Origin: Pyrenula massariospora
Taxonomy: Eukaryota; Ascomycota; Eurotiomycetes; Pyrenulales; Pyrenulaceae
Length of the DNA: 64,000 nt
Assembly: GCA_021030905.1 (NCBI GenBank)
Contig: JAGFMI010000026.1
Coordinates: forward strand, 372,001 to 436,000
Direction of reading: 5' to 3'
Positions 9,620-21,900 of the stretch are shown piece after piece (position 1 is the first letter of the stretch; each line of letters starts with the position of its first letter). A model generated the notes under the pieces. That model did no database searches. It was given only the letters and a program-made list of their open reading frames with translations, and had not been told where the DNA came from. The position numbers were made by a program, and so were the translations under genes.

Positions 9620-12600
9620 TTATGCTCTAGTTCGGGGACCTCTCCAAGGGGATAAACGGGGAGAATGAGAATGTGACTTATTGCCATACCAGTCTACGTC
9701 GCTGAGCTGCAGCTTCCGAGTCCTCTGGCCCCGAATATTGTTCACCCTGTCCGAAGAGCGCGGTTGGGAAGACGAAGCAGAGGTATTGTGCCTCTCAAGG
9801 CCTAGGAGTCGTCCTCTCTTAGTATTGGGATTCTCTTCCAGAGGGGGAAGGGTGTCTGAGGGGGAAGAAGAAAAGGTGGGGTCACCATCGTGCGGATCAT
9901 TGTCGTCCCGGAGATCGTAGTTGTTGAGGACGAGATTTTTGATCCGTTGCTGCTCCTCACGCTCGGCGAGTTGTTGGGATTTCATGGCGATAGCAAAAGT
10001 CGAGTTCGATGGTAGATCGATGTTGCGTGTCTATACAGATCAGCATGGTAGGCCAAAGATGATATGACAATAAAGATAGCGTGGGAAAGGACATAATAAG
10101 AAGCTGGAAGAAATAATGGTGAGCAAGCGCATAGATTCGAACAGACCTGTTGTCGGTTGCCCTTCTTCGTCATCAAAGAAAAGGCCATAGTCTTGGGTAG
10201 TTCCTGAACAACCTCCTCTGTATCCTCGTTGATCGACGTAACTTCTCGTTGACCCCTTCTGATCGGTAACGGAACATCGAACATTGTGCGACGTTCAAAT
10301 TTCCGAGACTCCATGCTCTCGGCCATCATCTTCTCGAACTCCCGGTCGAAGTCTGCTTCAGCTTCCGGATCACGCTCCTCTTCCTGTCTGGTGACAAAAA
10401 TCTCCTCTTCCTCGGAGACAGAGCCTGTTGGACTTGTAGTGTCGTTTGGAAGAGCCTATAAATTCCACTACATTAGTAAAACGTCATTCAACCCAAATAC
10501 TAATATTACCTCGGCTTCGTCGGTAGAGGACTGTCCATCTGGTTCTTGAGGTTCAGGAACAGCGTCAGGTTCAAGTTCTTCGCTTGATTCAGAAAGAGCT
10601 CCATCGTCTTCTGCTTCACCTGTCTTGTCGATATTAGAGCCTGCGTAGTTAGCCGTAACGGCTTCAGCGAATAAGCGCGCTGCTTCATCCAGCTCTGTTA
10701 CCAGTTTCCACTGTGGTCGAATTGCAGCGTATGTATCTTGGATAAGAAAATCGATGTCGAGTGGCAATGGTTCTTTCGTGGTGAGGTAGTACTTGGCCAC
10801 CGTTAGTCGCTTACACATAATCGGAGTATTTGGCACAAACCTGAAAGAAGGTCAAGAAAAAATCAAGCTTCTTCTTCGCACTGCCGCGATCGAAGCACAT
10901 GCCACAAGTTTCAAGAACTGAGCAAACAAGACGAACGCGGAAATAATCGTCAGGAAGATCAAGAGGATTTGTTTTGCTGGGAGTCGGAGTTCCATTGTCT
11001 ACTTGTGTCAGAAAAGAATGCATTGCAAGCCTAGCATTTCGACTCACCATATCCAAATGTGACAATCCGATAAACCGTGTCGAAGACGACGCTTGAGTCG
11101 ACCATTTTGTAATTGTACAGCTCACCTAAGTACTTTGCTTCGGCGATGCGTCGCTGATTATACTTGAAGTCACTTTGTTCTAAGCCAAGAGTAATCTGCT
11201 CTAAGAGGTTGTCGATGACACTGACCACAAAGTCTTGATGATATCGATATAGGCCACTGATAAGTGTTGCAAGGAGGTAAATATTACTGAATTTGACCTT
11301 GCCGGGCTTGCTAAAAATTTTCTCCAGCACTGACACGACCTGAGACAGTTATCATCACGACCAGTCACAGTGTCATAGATCCTACCTCTGGTTCTTCCCA
11401 GTGCAGCTTTCTAACGGTCTTCAAAATCTTACTGTAGTTTCTCTTGCTCATATCGACGTACACAATCTGGCGAATGAAGAGCTCAGTTGGCGTGCGTTCC
11501 TTTTGCTGAATAGCCGATCTCTGGGGTGGATTGACATAGTACATGGCGTTTTCGATGAGCATACGTTCTTGTTGGCCAAGATGCTGGGCCGTCTTCTTCC
11601 GCTCAAGAGTGTCGAGAAAAGAATTCATCCTGGGCGCTGTCTCGGGGTTTCGCAAAAGATATCGGCCACAATTTTCGAGCAGATTCCCAATAATCTCAAT
11701 GTTCATCCTTGAGAAGTCGTCGAGGCTGACTTTGAAGCAATGAAAGATGACGTGCTCTGGCACAATTCCGAATTTCGTAAGCTCCGCAAGGTACCGGATG
11801 TTCGTCGTGCGTACCTGACCAAGAAAGTCCTTAACCTTGCGCCTCTGCAGGCTTCGAAATTCGTCATCAAGGTAAGAGATGAGACCCTGAATGACGTCTG
11901 GAAGGTATTGCCCAAGAGTGGCAACAAGTCTCGCGTACAAAGGAAGAAGGTCAGAACGACCCTTGGGAACGTCTTGGAGAGCCTTGATCAATCTGTTCCG
12001 GGAAGCCTTCGAGTTGAGGAAACAAAACTCGAGAGCTAAAGTATCCACACTGTCCTTAGTCTGCAACTCAGGGAGGCGGGCCAATAATGCGTCCACTTGT
12101 GCGCCGACTGTCTTGTTTGCAATAGCCACGGATTGATCATCCCCCTGGGCTTCAACGTCACTAGCTACTTTCTTTGAATCCTCGGATATGCTAGATTCAT
12201 TTTCGGTTGAGCTCTTTGCCGCAGGTTCATCGGCTTCAGCTTTCTTTTTCTTACCATCCTCAAGGAGAATGCTAGGCACACGGCCCTTCAGATCAACAAT
12301 GTTCTCGTAGAATCTCCGTTCGTCCTCGTCTTCCCAAATACCAGCACCCTCCCCTTGTCCTCTCAAATACTCTCCGGTCTTCACAAGACCAATACTCGCT
12401 GAACCAGTTGTGTCGGCGGAATCCTTTTCGGTAAGGTCAGGCATTTCGGCACCAAGCGCATCGCATAGCACTTGCGCATTAGAAATGAGCTTCTCCTGAG
12501 CTTTAGATTGTTTCTCAAAGTTTGCCTGTCTGTCCTCAAAAATCTCTCCGCTTTTGACGTAGGCTTCTGCGTTACGCCGATTCTGCGCGTTGAGCGCGCG

Positions 12601-13667
12601 TTGATCTCGCACCACGTGGTTTTTGACATCTTCAAAGTACCGGTTTAGTACATTCTTGAACCTTGCCTGGAGCTTGTCGGAGACTAGAGCAGATTCACCT
12701 GGAGACGGACTTCTTGACGTCGATTCATCTCTTGAGCCGACATCGAATAACTGACTATCGGCCGTAACCTCTCCGTTGAATTCAACCTGCTTTCGGCCTT
12801 CTTCGGACGCTGTCTTTACACCTAGGATGTCCCAACCAAATGTTTTGACAAAGATGACTGCAAGAGGCAAATTGCTATGATCCCTGTCATGGCCAAGAAG
12901 CTCCTTCAACACTTCTAAAGGGAAAGGCTCAGCGTCTTCAGAATGATCTCGATTCCCAAAAGCTGAGCCTGACTTCGCTTTAGGTGCCGGGCCACCGGAC
13001 TTGCTGGTCTGTGAGGTCGTGTCTTTACTCTTACTGGCTGCATCCTCCGGCCGATCAGTATCCTCTAAGCTGCGCAGGGCACCAACAAGCCACAGCTCAG
13101 TAACGACTTTTAACAGTACCCGATGGCGAGCTAATCGTTCTCTCTCTTCTCGCTCACGGATGTCCTGACTCAAGCTTTTGAGTTGTGCCTTATCGGGGGA
13201 GCTCAACCCTCGGCCTAGGAGCCAGCCAAGCTGTCTCGTGAACTCTGCAGCTCCAAATCTTTGATGTAGCGCGCTCACGATCTCAACCCCAGTGCTGATC
13301 TCTGCCGGTGTCTTGAGTTTGCAAAGGCCCTCATAGGTCGCAGAAATAATTTCAGATAAATATTTGTGTAGTGAGAGAGTCTTGATCTCGGTGAGGAAGG
13401 TGGGAAGCGACTGTGCAGTAATCCCGGTCCGGATGCGCTTTATGAAGGCTGTGTTTTTCTTCAACGAGGAATCTAGGGACTTTGAGAGCTCTTGTACGTC
13501 TGATGAAGGATTAGCGGTCTGAAGAATAATTGTGTCCGTGGGTAGAGACCTGTAGCACCATCCCAGACAGCGGAGTTGAGGGAGAGAAGCTCCCCTGCAG
13601 ATTTATCAGGTTAGCCCAAAATCAGCCATGATCTTTGCAGAGCCATACTCTTCCGGACGCGGTCCAT
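9620..13667 (-). CDS. NMD2: UPF2/NMD2, nonsense-mediated mRNA decay scaffold
   Basis: Eight exons on the minus strand: 13667-13649, 13594-13550, 13499-11386, 11339-11048, 10998-10841, 10791-10510, 10455-10147, 10030-9620; introns 46-116 bp, all GT..AG. They sum to 3,630 nt, 1,209 aa. The start MDRVRKRELLSLNSAVWDGA and the SLDSSLKKNTAFIKR segment are typical of UPF2. Three MIF4G-type helical domains follow (about 35-290, 480-690 and 700-930), then an acidic Glu/Ser-rich stretch near 960-1000 and the C-terminal UPF1-binding region with LPSNSTFAIAMKSQQLAERE. UPF2 bridges UPF3 at the exon junction or termination complex to the helicase UPF1 and is needed to degrade mRNAs with early stop codons. 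The first exon is only 19 nt. The large exon alone codes for over 700 residues. Confidence 0.95.
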
Positions 13668-14472
13668 GATGCAAAAGATGTCAGAATTGTAGAGGTCACA
13701 TTAAGAGAGTTAGATCGTTCACGGCACCCTGCTGCGATAATGTGGTAAAACGACAGCGAGCTTCGTGCGAATTCCCAACATTTGCGCCGGGATTCTGAGA
13801 TTGCCTGGTCCCAGAAAGACAGTCGTGACAATTACTAGGGCAATCGCTGTGGAAGGGCACTGATTTTAGTTGTGAAGCGAACGATCTAGCACGCAACAGT
13901 GGTAAAGTGTGCGTGCCGTAGGATGACTGAATGGTATCGATATCAACGCGGTACCTGCAGGGATCCTTCGTCCCCGCGGAGGCGGCTCCGCGTACCCAGT
14001 TATGCATATCCACGCACGTCCATAAAATGTTAAGGAAATCAAAAACAATGTTTACAAGGACTTCCACTGGCAGATTCCGACTTGATTGATGATAATTGAT
14101 ATATCTAAAATTCAACCGCATTGCTAGAGACATGAATTATGCGGCATTACAGATTGTTGCTACGTCTTTGGTCTGCCTCCTGCCTCATCAATGGATTATA
14201 TACTGGCTAAGATGTGCCTGATTGCCGGTATCTTTGTTCGACAATGGTACGTCTCTAGCTTTTTTGCATGGAGACAAGCTCGTGTGTATGGTCCGCAAAG
14301 TCTTCGACGGTCTGTGAGCTAACGTACAGGTCCAAACGAACGCTGATCGTGTGTCGAGCCGAAGATTCCTCATCTCTGCATTCTTCGCAGTGGCTACATG
14401 GCGCACAATGGTGCCGCCTCACTCCCAGTGTGTGTTGATAGTATTGCAGATGAGCTATCGAGAGTATAGTCC
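13668..14472. other. Intergenic region, promoter of UPF2
   Basis: No gene seen. Contains a perfect 7-bp inverted repeat with a 4-base loop (13975-13992, CGCGGAG..CTCCGCG) about 310 bases before the UPF2 start codon. Confidence 0.5.
13975..13992. repeat. GC-rich perfect inverted repeat
   Basis: CGCGGAG, four bases, CTCCGCG. It could form a hairpin or be a binding site for a dimeric regulator with CGG/CCG half-sites, as Zn2Cys6 proteins often use. It lies upstream of UPF2 and downstream of the small gene at 14473. Function is unknown. Confidence 0.4.
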
Positions 14473-14721
14473 TCAATCCGTGGCTTCAACTTGCTCTCCG
14501 TCCTCTCCGCTGGAGAAACCTGCCTCCTTGCCCTTCTCCATGTCGAGCAATCTTTCCTGGTACATTCTCTTCATGTCTTGTTCGTTGGTACTCTGCTGCC
14601 TATCCATGGTAGGCTTCCATGATATGCTTTTCTCTGTGGCTGAAGAGGGAGGTGTATCTTTAGAGTCTTCCCGGTCAACGTCCTTTGCGGATCGATCCGG
14701 GAGAGACTGGAAAGAGGGCAT
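14473..14721 (-). CDS. Small hydrophilic protein, 82 aa
   Basis: One exon on the minus strand from ATG at 14721 to TGA at 14473. The protein starts MPSFQSLPDRSAKD, is very polar and Ser/Asp-rich, and has a block SWKPTMDRQQSTNEQDMKRM followed by YQERLLDMEKGKEAGFS and an acidic tail. The central block looks like a conserved short motif of the kind seen in small fungal regulators, with an RQQS-type phosphorylation site, but I cannot name the family. No membrane segment or signal peptide. The composition argues for a real gene rather than chance; a 5' exon cannot be excluded. Confidence 0.55.
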   Translation of the reverse strand: MPSFQSLPDRSAKDVDREDSKDTPPSSATEKSISWKPTMDRQQSTNEQDMKRMYQERLLDMEKGKEAGFSSGEDGEQVEATD

Positions 14722-15130
14722 GACGATCGCTGAAGACTGGAAGAGAAGGCGATTAGAGCTTGGGAGAGAACCTAAGAAGATCGTTCAGGCTAAGATACAG
14801 TGACCGGTGGTGTCTCTAGAACGCCCAGGTCGCAAAGGGAGAGTTGGTGATGAGGACGTACCTTGAAGTTCGTGCCGTGAACTGTTGACGGAGGTGGGGC
14901 GGACCCTGCAGCCTTGGCACCACGCACACTAACCCCATTCGAATTTCTCCAGATTTCGTTGCGGCCAGATCTCCAACTCGAGAATCGAAAGGATGCCTGC
15001 TACCAGTGTTTTGGAGCTGTTGAAGTCTTACAAGTTGCTCAGATCATGATAACTTCATAACAAAGAGCACTTCAAGAATTTTGTCACAGCCCAGATTTTG
15101 CTGCGCTGATCCCTTGGCCCTTTTCTCATC
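14722..15130. other. Divergent promoter region between the 82-aa gene and BOS1
   Basis: About 400 bases between two divergent starts (minus at 14721, plus at 15131). No gene or repeat seen. Confidence 0.5.
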
Positions 15131-15935
15131 ATGGTATGTGCACCTCCCACCTACAATTCTTGAGCCTCGTCTCTGACGCTACCTCCAGAATTCCCTTTTC
15201 AACTCTGCCCAACGGCAGTCCACAGCCCTCCGCCGCGACCTCGATGCCTTCTCCTCCTCCCCGTCGACCTCCTCCGCTGCCCTCCAAGGCCAAATATCGG
15301 CCTCCCTAACTTCCCTCTCCCGCACAGTCGACGAATACGCAAATCTGTCCAAGTCCGAGCTTAACGAGTCCAAAAAAGAAAAAGCCCTCGAACGCATCAA
15401 GAACTTCCGCTCAGACATTCAATCCTATCGCTCTGAGTTTGATGCATTAAAAAGGGACCGTGAAGATGCCGTCCAAGTACACAACCGCAGCGAGCTCCTA
15501 GGACGACGTCCACATCACGCCGCAACCCCAGAAAATCCCTATGCACATGCCTCAGATCCTTCACGCAGTCCCTTCGCACCCACCTCGAATCCTTCTTCCG
15601 GCTCTGGCTCAGGCGGTCTCTCCTTTGGCGCGGGCCCTGAATCGGCAACCCGTGAATCCCACGCTCTTCGTGAGCAGTCCTTTTTCGCCACTACCAATGC
15701 TACGCTAGACGAGTACCTTGAACGCGGCCGCAATGTCCTCGGTGACCTGGGCCAGCAGCGCGAGATGCTAAAGGGCACCCAGCGACGGCTCTATAGTGTG
15801 GCTAATACGTTAGGGGTGTCCGGGGACACGATACGGATGGTGGAGAGGAGAGCGCGGCAGGACAAATGGATCTTCTGGGGCGGAGTAGCTGTTTTCTTTG
15901 GATTCTGTTGGCTGGTCGTGCATTTTCTGCGGTGA
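15131..15935 (+). CDS. BOS1: BOS1, Golgi Qb-SNARE (membrin/GOSR2 family)
   Basis: Two exons, 15131-15133 and 15189-15935, with a 55-bp intron; 750 nt, 249 aa. The first exon holds just the ATG, and splicing gives MNSLFNSAQRQSTALRRDLD, the usual Bos1 start. A helical N-terminal domain is followed by a Ser/Pro linker (about 115-150), a SNARE helix from ATNATLDEYLERGRNVLGD to GVSGDTIRMVERRARQ with the central-layer Gln, and a C-terminal anchor IFWGGVAVFFGFCWLVVHFL that leaves only the last residue outside. Bos1 sits in ER-Golgi vesicles and pairs with Sed5, Bet1 and Sec22 for fusion. Third positions are C-rich, which suits good expression. Confidence 0.95.
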
Positions 15936-18900
15936 TCACGCAAGTCAATCAGAAGTATGGAGAGCTTCTCGGCGTGGATACACAAGGCTAATGGGTAGAT
16001 GGGACATTGGCAATGCTTTCAGGTAGCGAGGTGTTGGAGGTGCTTATGCTTCATCGTTTTCGCAATGCACGTGTTTCCAACCAGATCCTAGATCTTCCCT
16101 CCGTAATTTTCTCGGAAAGCTACGTTGTCACATGGACAATAGAGCACCGCTGCTGTGCAGGCAGCGTGCCTAATCTATTAAGAAAAGACGCAAAGAGAGT
16201 AGCGTAGGTTATGCACGTCATGCTCTTCGGCACGAAGTTGACATCTAAAGCGACTGCTGTAACCTACCCGATCGGGCAGGTAGCCACATCAGACCCCCCT
16301 AGTTATAGCCGATTCTTCTTTTGTTCATCCGGGCAGACGAGGTCAACCTAAATAGTAGATTGTTGACCAAGGTTGTCTGCACAAGACCTCCACTACAGGA
16401 ATAGATCTCAGATCTCAAAATCCCTAGCCTTTACAGCTAGCTCGACACGACACGAGGCTGCGATCCGCCTGACTCCAACCGGCCCCCAAGATGCGACGAG
16501 ACATGTTTTACACGACCACAAGAAACAACTTTCATCGTTTCCAACCGTAAAAACATACAGGCATATAGTAAATAAAGCTTTTCAATACCATCTGAGCGCC
16601 ACCCTCCGATCCGCCCCCTACAGCCTCATGCGAGGAATACAATGCATAATGGCCCCCCCTCCGCGCCGCCCCCCCGAGATGCATGAAGATCAATAACTGC
16701 GAGACACGAACTCCCTACAGCCAACAGGTGAACTTTAATCGCGGCAACCATTGCGAGGCTTTCGGTCGAAAGCGGCTCTTGAAATCTCCCCCTTTCCGAG
16801 AGCTTCCATTCATCTCATCTTGCAACCGAGCCGATCTAAGCCAAGGCAATCTGTTCGTTACGCGTCGGCCAATCGACATCGCTTTAGGCCCCCAGTGTAA
16901 GACGTAGATGGACGTTTCCGCACACCGGCGAAAGACATGCCCACTGTTCTACTGACTTGGCCGTCCAATCTCTCTTCCTCATGCGGCCCGGGATCTCTGG
17001 ATTCTGCTCGAATGCCTTTCCATGACGCTATATCACCTCCATTTATACTTCTGTGAACTTACGACTCTCCACTCTATATCCCGACTTTCCCCGACACCAA
17101 CAGCGTCGCATGCGACAACTTGGAAGAGGTACTTCGATCTCCACCTCGGCAGTCATCTCTAGATCCGCAAAGAGGTTGCGGGTACATCCGATTTGCGTTC
17201 GGAAGCGCCCGACCGTTGAGCTGTGGGATGATAGCGCAAGATGCAGATGGAGATGGAGTTACGGTAGTGGGGGCGGGGCCATGGAAAGCAGCTACGTACT
17301 TTGACTCAGCGATGTGGTTTACAACCTGGACGGCGGTGCTGGAGGAGCGGTTGAAAGGAGGTAGGAGGGGGGCGATAGGTATGTGCGTGCGCCTTTGCCT
17401 AGGACGATGTGGGAAGATCGATTGTACGACTGTGAAACGAGGATATTTATGTCGGTCTTAGATGGCTGAGAGAACGCAAAGGGGATTGGAGCGAGCGGAC
17501 CCTTTTGATGTGGTTGCATCCCATCAACAAGAATACCAGGGGGGACATCGTAGTAGGAAGCACACAGTTAAAAAGGCAGTCTTCGAAAGATAGGTGCAAA
17601 GGCAAGACAAACCCAGACAAGTATTGTGAAGCTCTTAAGAGGCCCCAACGTCGGGCTTGTGACCATTAATCTTAGCCTCAGAGATTTAATTGCTGCTGGA
17701 ATGATAGGTTCCCATATCACTAGCTGGCGAGAGGTCTTGAAACTAAGGTTGTACTTTGCTACGCCTGACAGTGACGAAAGAAAAGATTCAACCTTAATGT
17801 TCAAACTTAGGGTCAGAAGGCTTGTCGGCAGTTTTGTGCAAGTGATTGCTTACAGAACCCCCTGGTGTTGGGTGTATGCTTGCTAATCTACCGACGTCTT
17901 GGTCACCGATATGAATCAGAAATTGAACTAGGTTATGCAGGAATGGCCGTATGATGTTCTGCCGCGGAGGGAAGAGCTCCAGAGGAGTCTTATCATGTCC
18001 CTGTTAATTGTAGAATGGCTCAAGATTTCGGTCACGTGAACGAGAACGCGTGAGTGCCCAACCTCTTCCACTGCGACGATCTGCCGATCTGTGTTCCCAA
18101 AGGGTAATTGAGATTGTGAACTGACCTGGCGGACTGGTCACAGGCAAGACGCGGTCCAATTGAAAATGCGTTCTACCGAGCGGCTATGACTGTTGCGGCA
18201 CTTAGGCCGGGAGCACGGTCTTCAAGCATGAGAGGACCCTGAAGAAAAGGAGCGACGCTTGCTGGTCGTGGAACAATAGTACGAAATTATGGAGTTCGTA
18301 ATCGCGATCAGTGGATCACGCTTCTCTTAGCTGGCCTACATTCTCGTCCTCGGCCTGGCACATTTTTTAGTTTGGAAAATCATGCAAGCGCCCGCTGTCA
18401 TATGTCGCTAGCCAGGTTGCTACTGCAACTTGCGTGGAGAACATTGAGTAAGAGCATATGAAGCAACTGTGATGGTGGCTCAAGGCCACCAATTCGGCTC
18501 TCGTCTTGCGAAGGCTCGCGTTCAAGAATTGTTGGTTGTTGTAAGCAAATCTCAGACTTGCTGCGCTGCCTCCAAACTGTCGGTAAATCTAGCGCAGGAT
18601 TTGAGCAAGGAGTTAGCAAACCGTAAGATAATCAACATTGGCGAAGGTTCTGGGATGAACCGCTGCTTGGGTAGAAGTCCCTTGGTCACTTCGGGCACGT
18701 ATCAAACCAAAAGCCTCTGCCACAGGCAAGTGCCAAATGCTATCAAGGGCAACCGTGTAAGTGCAGCTGTAAATCAGCGTCGCGGTGCTGATACCGCGAC
18801 CCAAGCCAATTATGGCCGTGACCAATGCTTCGGCCCAAGACTCCAGAGCCCGTGCTATGACTCCCATCTGTGTATCTTTCTCCTGGCTACATACATAGTA

Positions 18901-21900
18901 AGACAGTAGCCATAAAAAAGTGACTACCATTGTTCGCCTATTCTGCGCAACAGCAGAAACAAAGGAAACAGCGTTAACATTAATGAACGGTCTTCCTATG
19001 CAAATCACCTTTTTCTTCAAGAAAGAACAGAAATGGGCAAGGGATCTATGCCCATTGTGAAAGATCAGGATCTCACACGAGTAAAGCTCTGCGATTGGGT
19101 ATGGGGTGTATTGTGACCGTCTGAGCTCTGGAGCTTCCAAGCTCTAAAACCTTCGACCCTGGCCTGATAATCATGCCCGTGGAAGTGATTGGCAGGCCGA
19201 CTTTTCTCCATTGGGAAAGGTTATGAAAGAATCTCATGCAAGCAGACGCGAAGGAGCGTAAAGAACCATGCATTCAGCCCTCAATACGACGTTCCTGGTG
19301 CTCTTTTGCTAATCTCCTTATAGGACTCGGAGCATACTCATCAGCTGCATATCGCACACACAAGTCTATGTATTTTGCATCCAGGATCCGCCTTGCTTTG
19401 TTTTCGAATTTTGCGAGCCTTCAAGCTGTACAACAGACACGCGAGCAATGCAACTGCCAGTGTCTTGCGAACCAAAAAGGGTCAGAGAGCTTGGGCCCCC
19501 GCCGTATCCTGTGCTGCAACGTAGATCCTTTGAAGCTACCAATGCGAAAAGGAGAACTCTTTTGGACGCAAAATTGACCCTGGCAATGTTTTAGCCGCTT
19601 GGGGCCAGTACCACTACTCGACCGGCCTTCACCGCTGTCCATAATCGGGTCTTCCTTGGCGATAACTGACCTCATGTATCGGCTAGGGTCCCATACCTTG
19701 AAGGAGGACCCACCACATGGTCTTGATATGGGCGCGCAGGAGCAAAAGAGATGAAACCCGCATCTAAGCTCGGGTGATGTTGAAAGTTGGCAGCGCCACC
19801 GGCAGGCGGCTGGTAGATGATGTTCGGCTCGTGCGACATGACAACCCTTCTTGGCAAGGCTCTACAGACTCCCAGGTGCCTTTTGACGGTGCCTGTCCGC
19901 CTGAACAGGGCAACCCCTGGACAATTCAACCCTTCCATAACCATCTTTGCAGGCCAAGTAGTAATGTTACAGAGGGCTGCTGTCAGCGGTGAACTTCCGC
20001 GACACCGACAATTTCTGCACACCATCAGATGTTTTTCTTACAACCTTTTTGTCGCAAGGCAACAACACGGTCTTCTTGATCCAGGTTAGGGGGGTATAGG
20101 TCGAATCCCCAGGGGTTAGAGCCAACCTGCAATGCACGCCGGGAGTGGCTTTTTTTATGAGGCAAAACGAGGGGAAATGCTGGAGCCACGCCAACATCTG
20201 ATCGAAGATCCGCTCCAACCTGGTGATACTATGTAATGATGATGGCGGGGCGTATTACTGCAAGGCCTTGGTCAGAGTGTGTCAATCTGACAACGATGCA
20301 TGATGTAACAGCGCGGCGACTCTGCGGGCCAAACTGACGCGTGGCAATTCTTACTCAAAGCGGCGCGCGGGGATGCCAGCCCCTGGAAGTCTAGCGGGCG
20401 GACCACCCGAAAGCGACCTGTTCCGGGCGACTGCTACTCAGAGCAAAGCGCTGGAACGGCGCTAGAAGGAAAATCGATCGGCCCTTAAATGGCGCCACGT
20501 GGAAATCGTCCGGGTGCCGGGATGGCCGCTGTCAGTCAGAGGGAGATCGAACGCCACCAAACTTGACACAACATGTACCTCCTTTGACGTGTTACCGTGT
20601 CGGTCGAGATCCAGTGTTCAAAAAGACACCCTTCCATTGACAAAACCTTGCCCATCGTCTTCTCCTTCCCGGGATGGATCGGACGAACTGTCTGCCGTGA
20701 ACAGGAGTCCGCTAACCTTGGGGTGTTCGTTTGTCTCGCACAGAGTCGGTACATTGTAACACAGATTCGAGATCATCGGTCGGCATCAATGTAGTACAAC
20801 ATCTCTGCTCAGATACAGCCCAGAGGATCCTAATGTGATCTGCTGTTGCTCGAAACACACAGTCAATTTTCCGCTCTCTTGTCTCATTTTTGTATGGGGG
20901 AGGTACGGAGCTTCGCGATTCATTGGCAAGTCTTTGTTCATCTATGTCGGATCAATGCTACCACATGCGGGTATGGTGAGGGAGATTTTGCTCGACATCT
21001 CCCTCTGAATATAGCCGATTTCGGAGAAGCAAACGGGTAACTGTAGCATGAAGCCACGGCGCTGGGAGCGACAAGAACCTGCTTTCGCTTGCTCTTATGA
21101 CGATGTTCTTAGCCGAGAAGAATATTTCACAACCACTTAATTTGCAACTGATGTAATGTGTACCCATTTCGAATGCTTCTCCACAAGGCGGGGTTTTATA
21201 AGATACTAGCTGGTTACGTTAATGTTTTGGAAAGAGTTATAGTCCAACAAGCGAAAGAGACACAGGCCAAAAATTAAAGGGAAAAGCAGCATCAGGAAAG
21301 AAAAAGCGAATTGGTGGTAATGACTATTTGTCTAAGCCGGCCACAAAGAGGACCTGCTCTGAATTTTGTGGATAGCCGGCCTCCACTTGAACAGCATTTT
21401 GTCGTGGCTACTTTAATGCTCCCCTCTCCGATTGACCTAGGAATAGGAAATAATAGCTAGTGACCGATAATATGCTTTGTTGATGCTTGACGCTCATGTC
21501 ATTGAAGGGAGACCAAGTTTGAATTCAACCCTCAAAATCTAGGGATTTGCGAAGTAGAGGAGTGCAGTGCGGTCAAGGAAATATCTGGATGATAGGCTCT
21601 CGTATCAGAGGCTCTTGCATACGCCATGTGCTCGACCATGAATGCACGCTGGTGATCGGGAGAAGTAAGGGTCGCCGAAAGAAGGTTGGACAAGAGATTT
21701 TGAACATCGGAGATCGATCTCGCCCTTTTTTTAGCTCCCCGGAACGGCTTTCCAGAGATGCCGCTGCCTGTGCGCAGTGCGCCACAAACTGCCAAAAATC
21801 GTCCCCAACGTTCATCTCCACAGATCCGTTCGATCTGCTGGCCAGGGCTCTGAAGGGAGAGCCACTTTACACAAGAAGAATACCACAGCGAATGTTTTGA

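Noticed and set aside
18613-19140. 175-codon minus-strand open frame with hydrophobic parts
   Set aside because: Overlaps an equally long plus frame, no family motif, no coding-like composition, and no joinable exons found.
20090-20130. B-box-like word GGTCGAATCCCC
   Set aside because: No matching A box or cloverleaf to the left on either strand.
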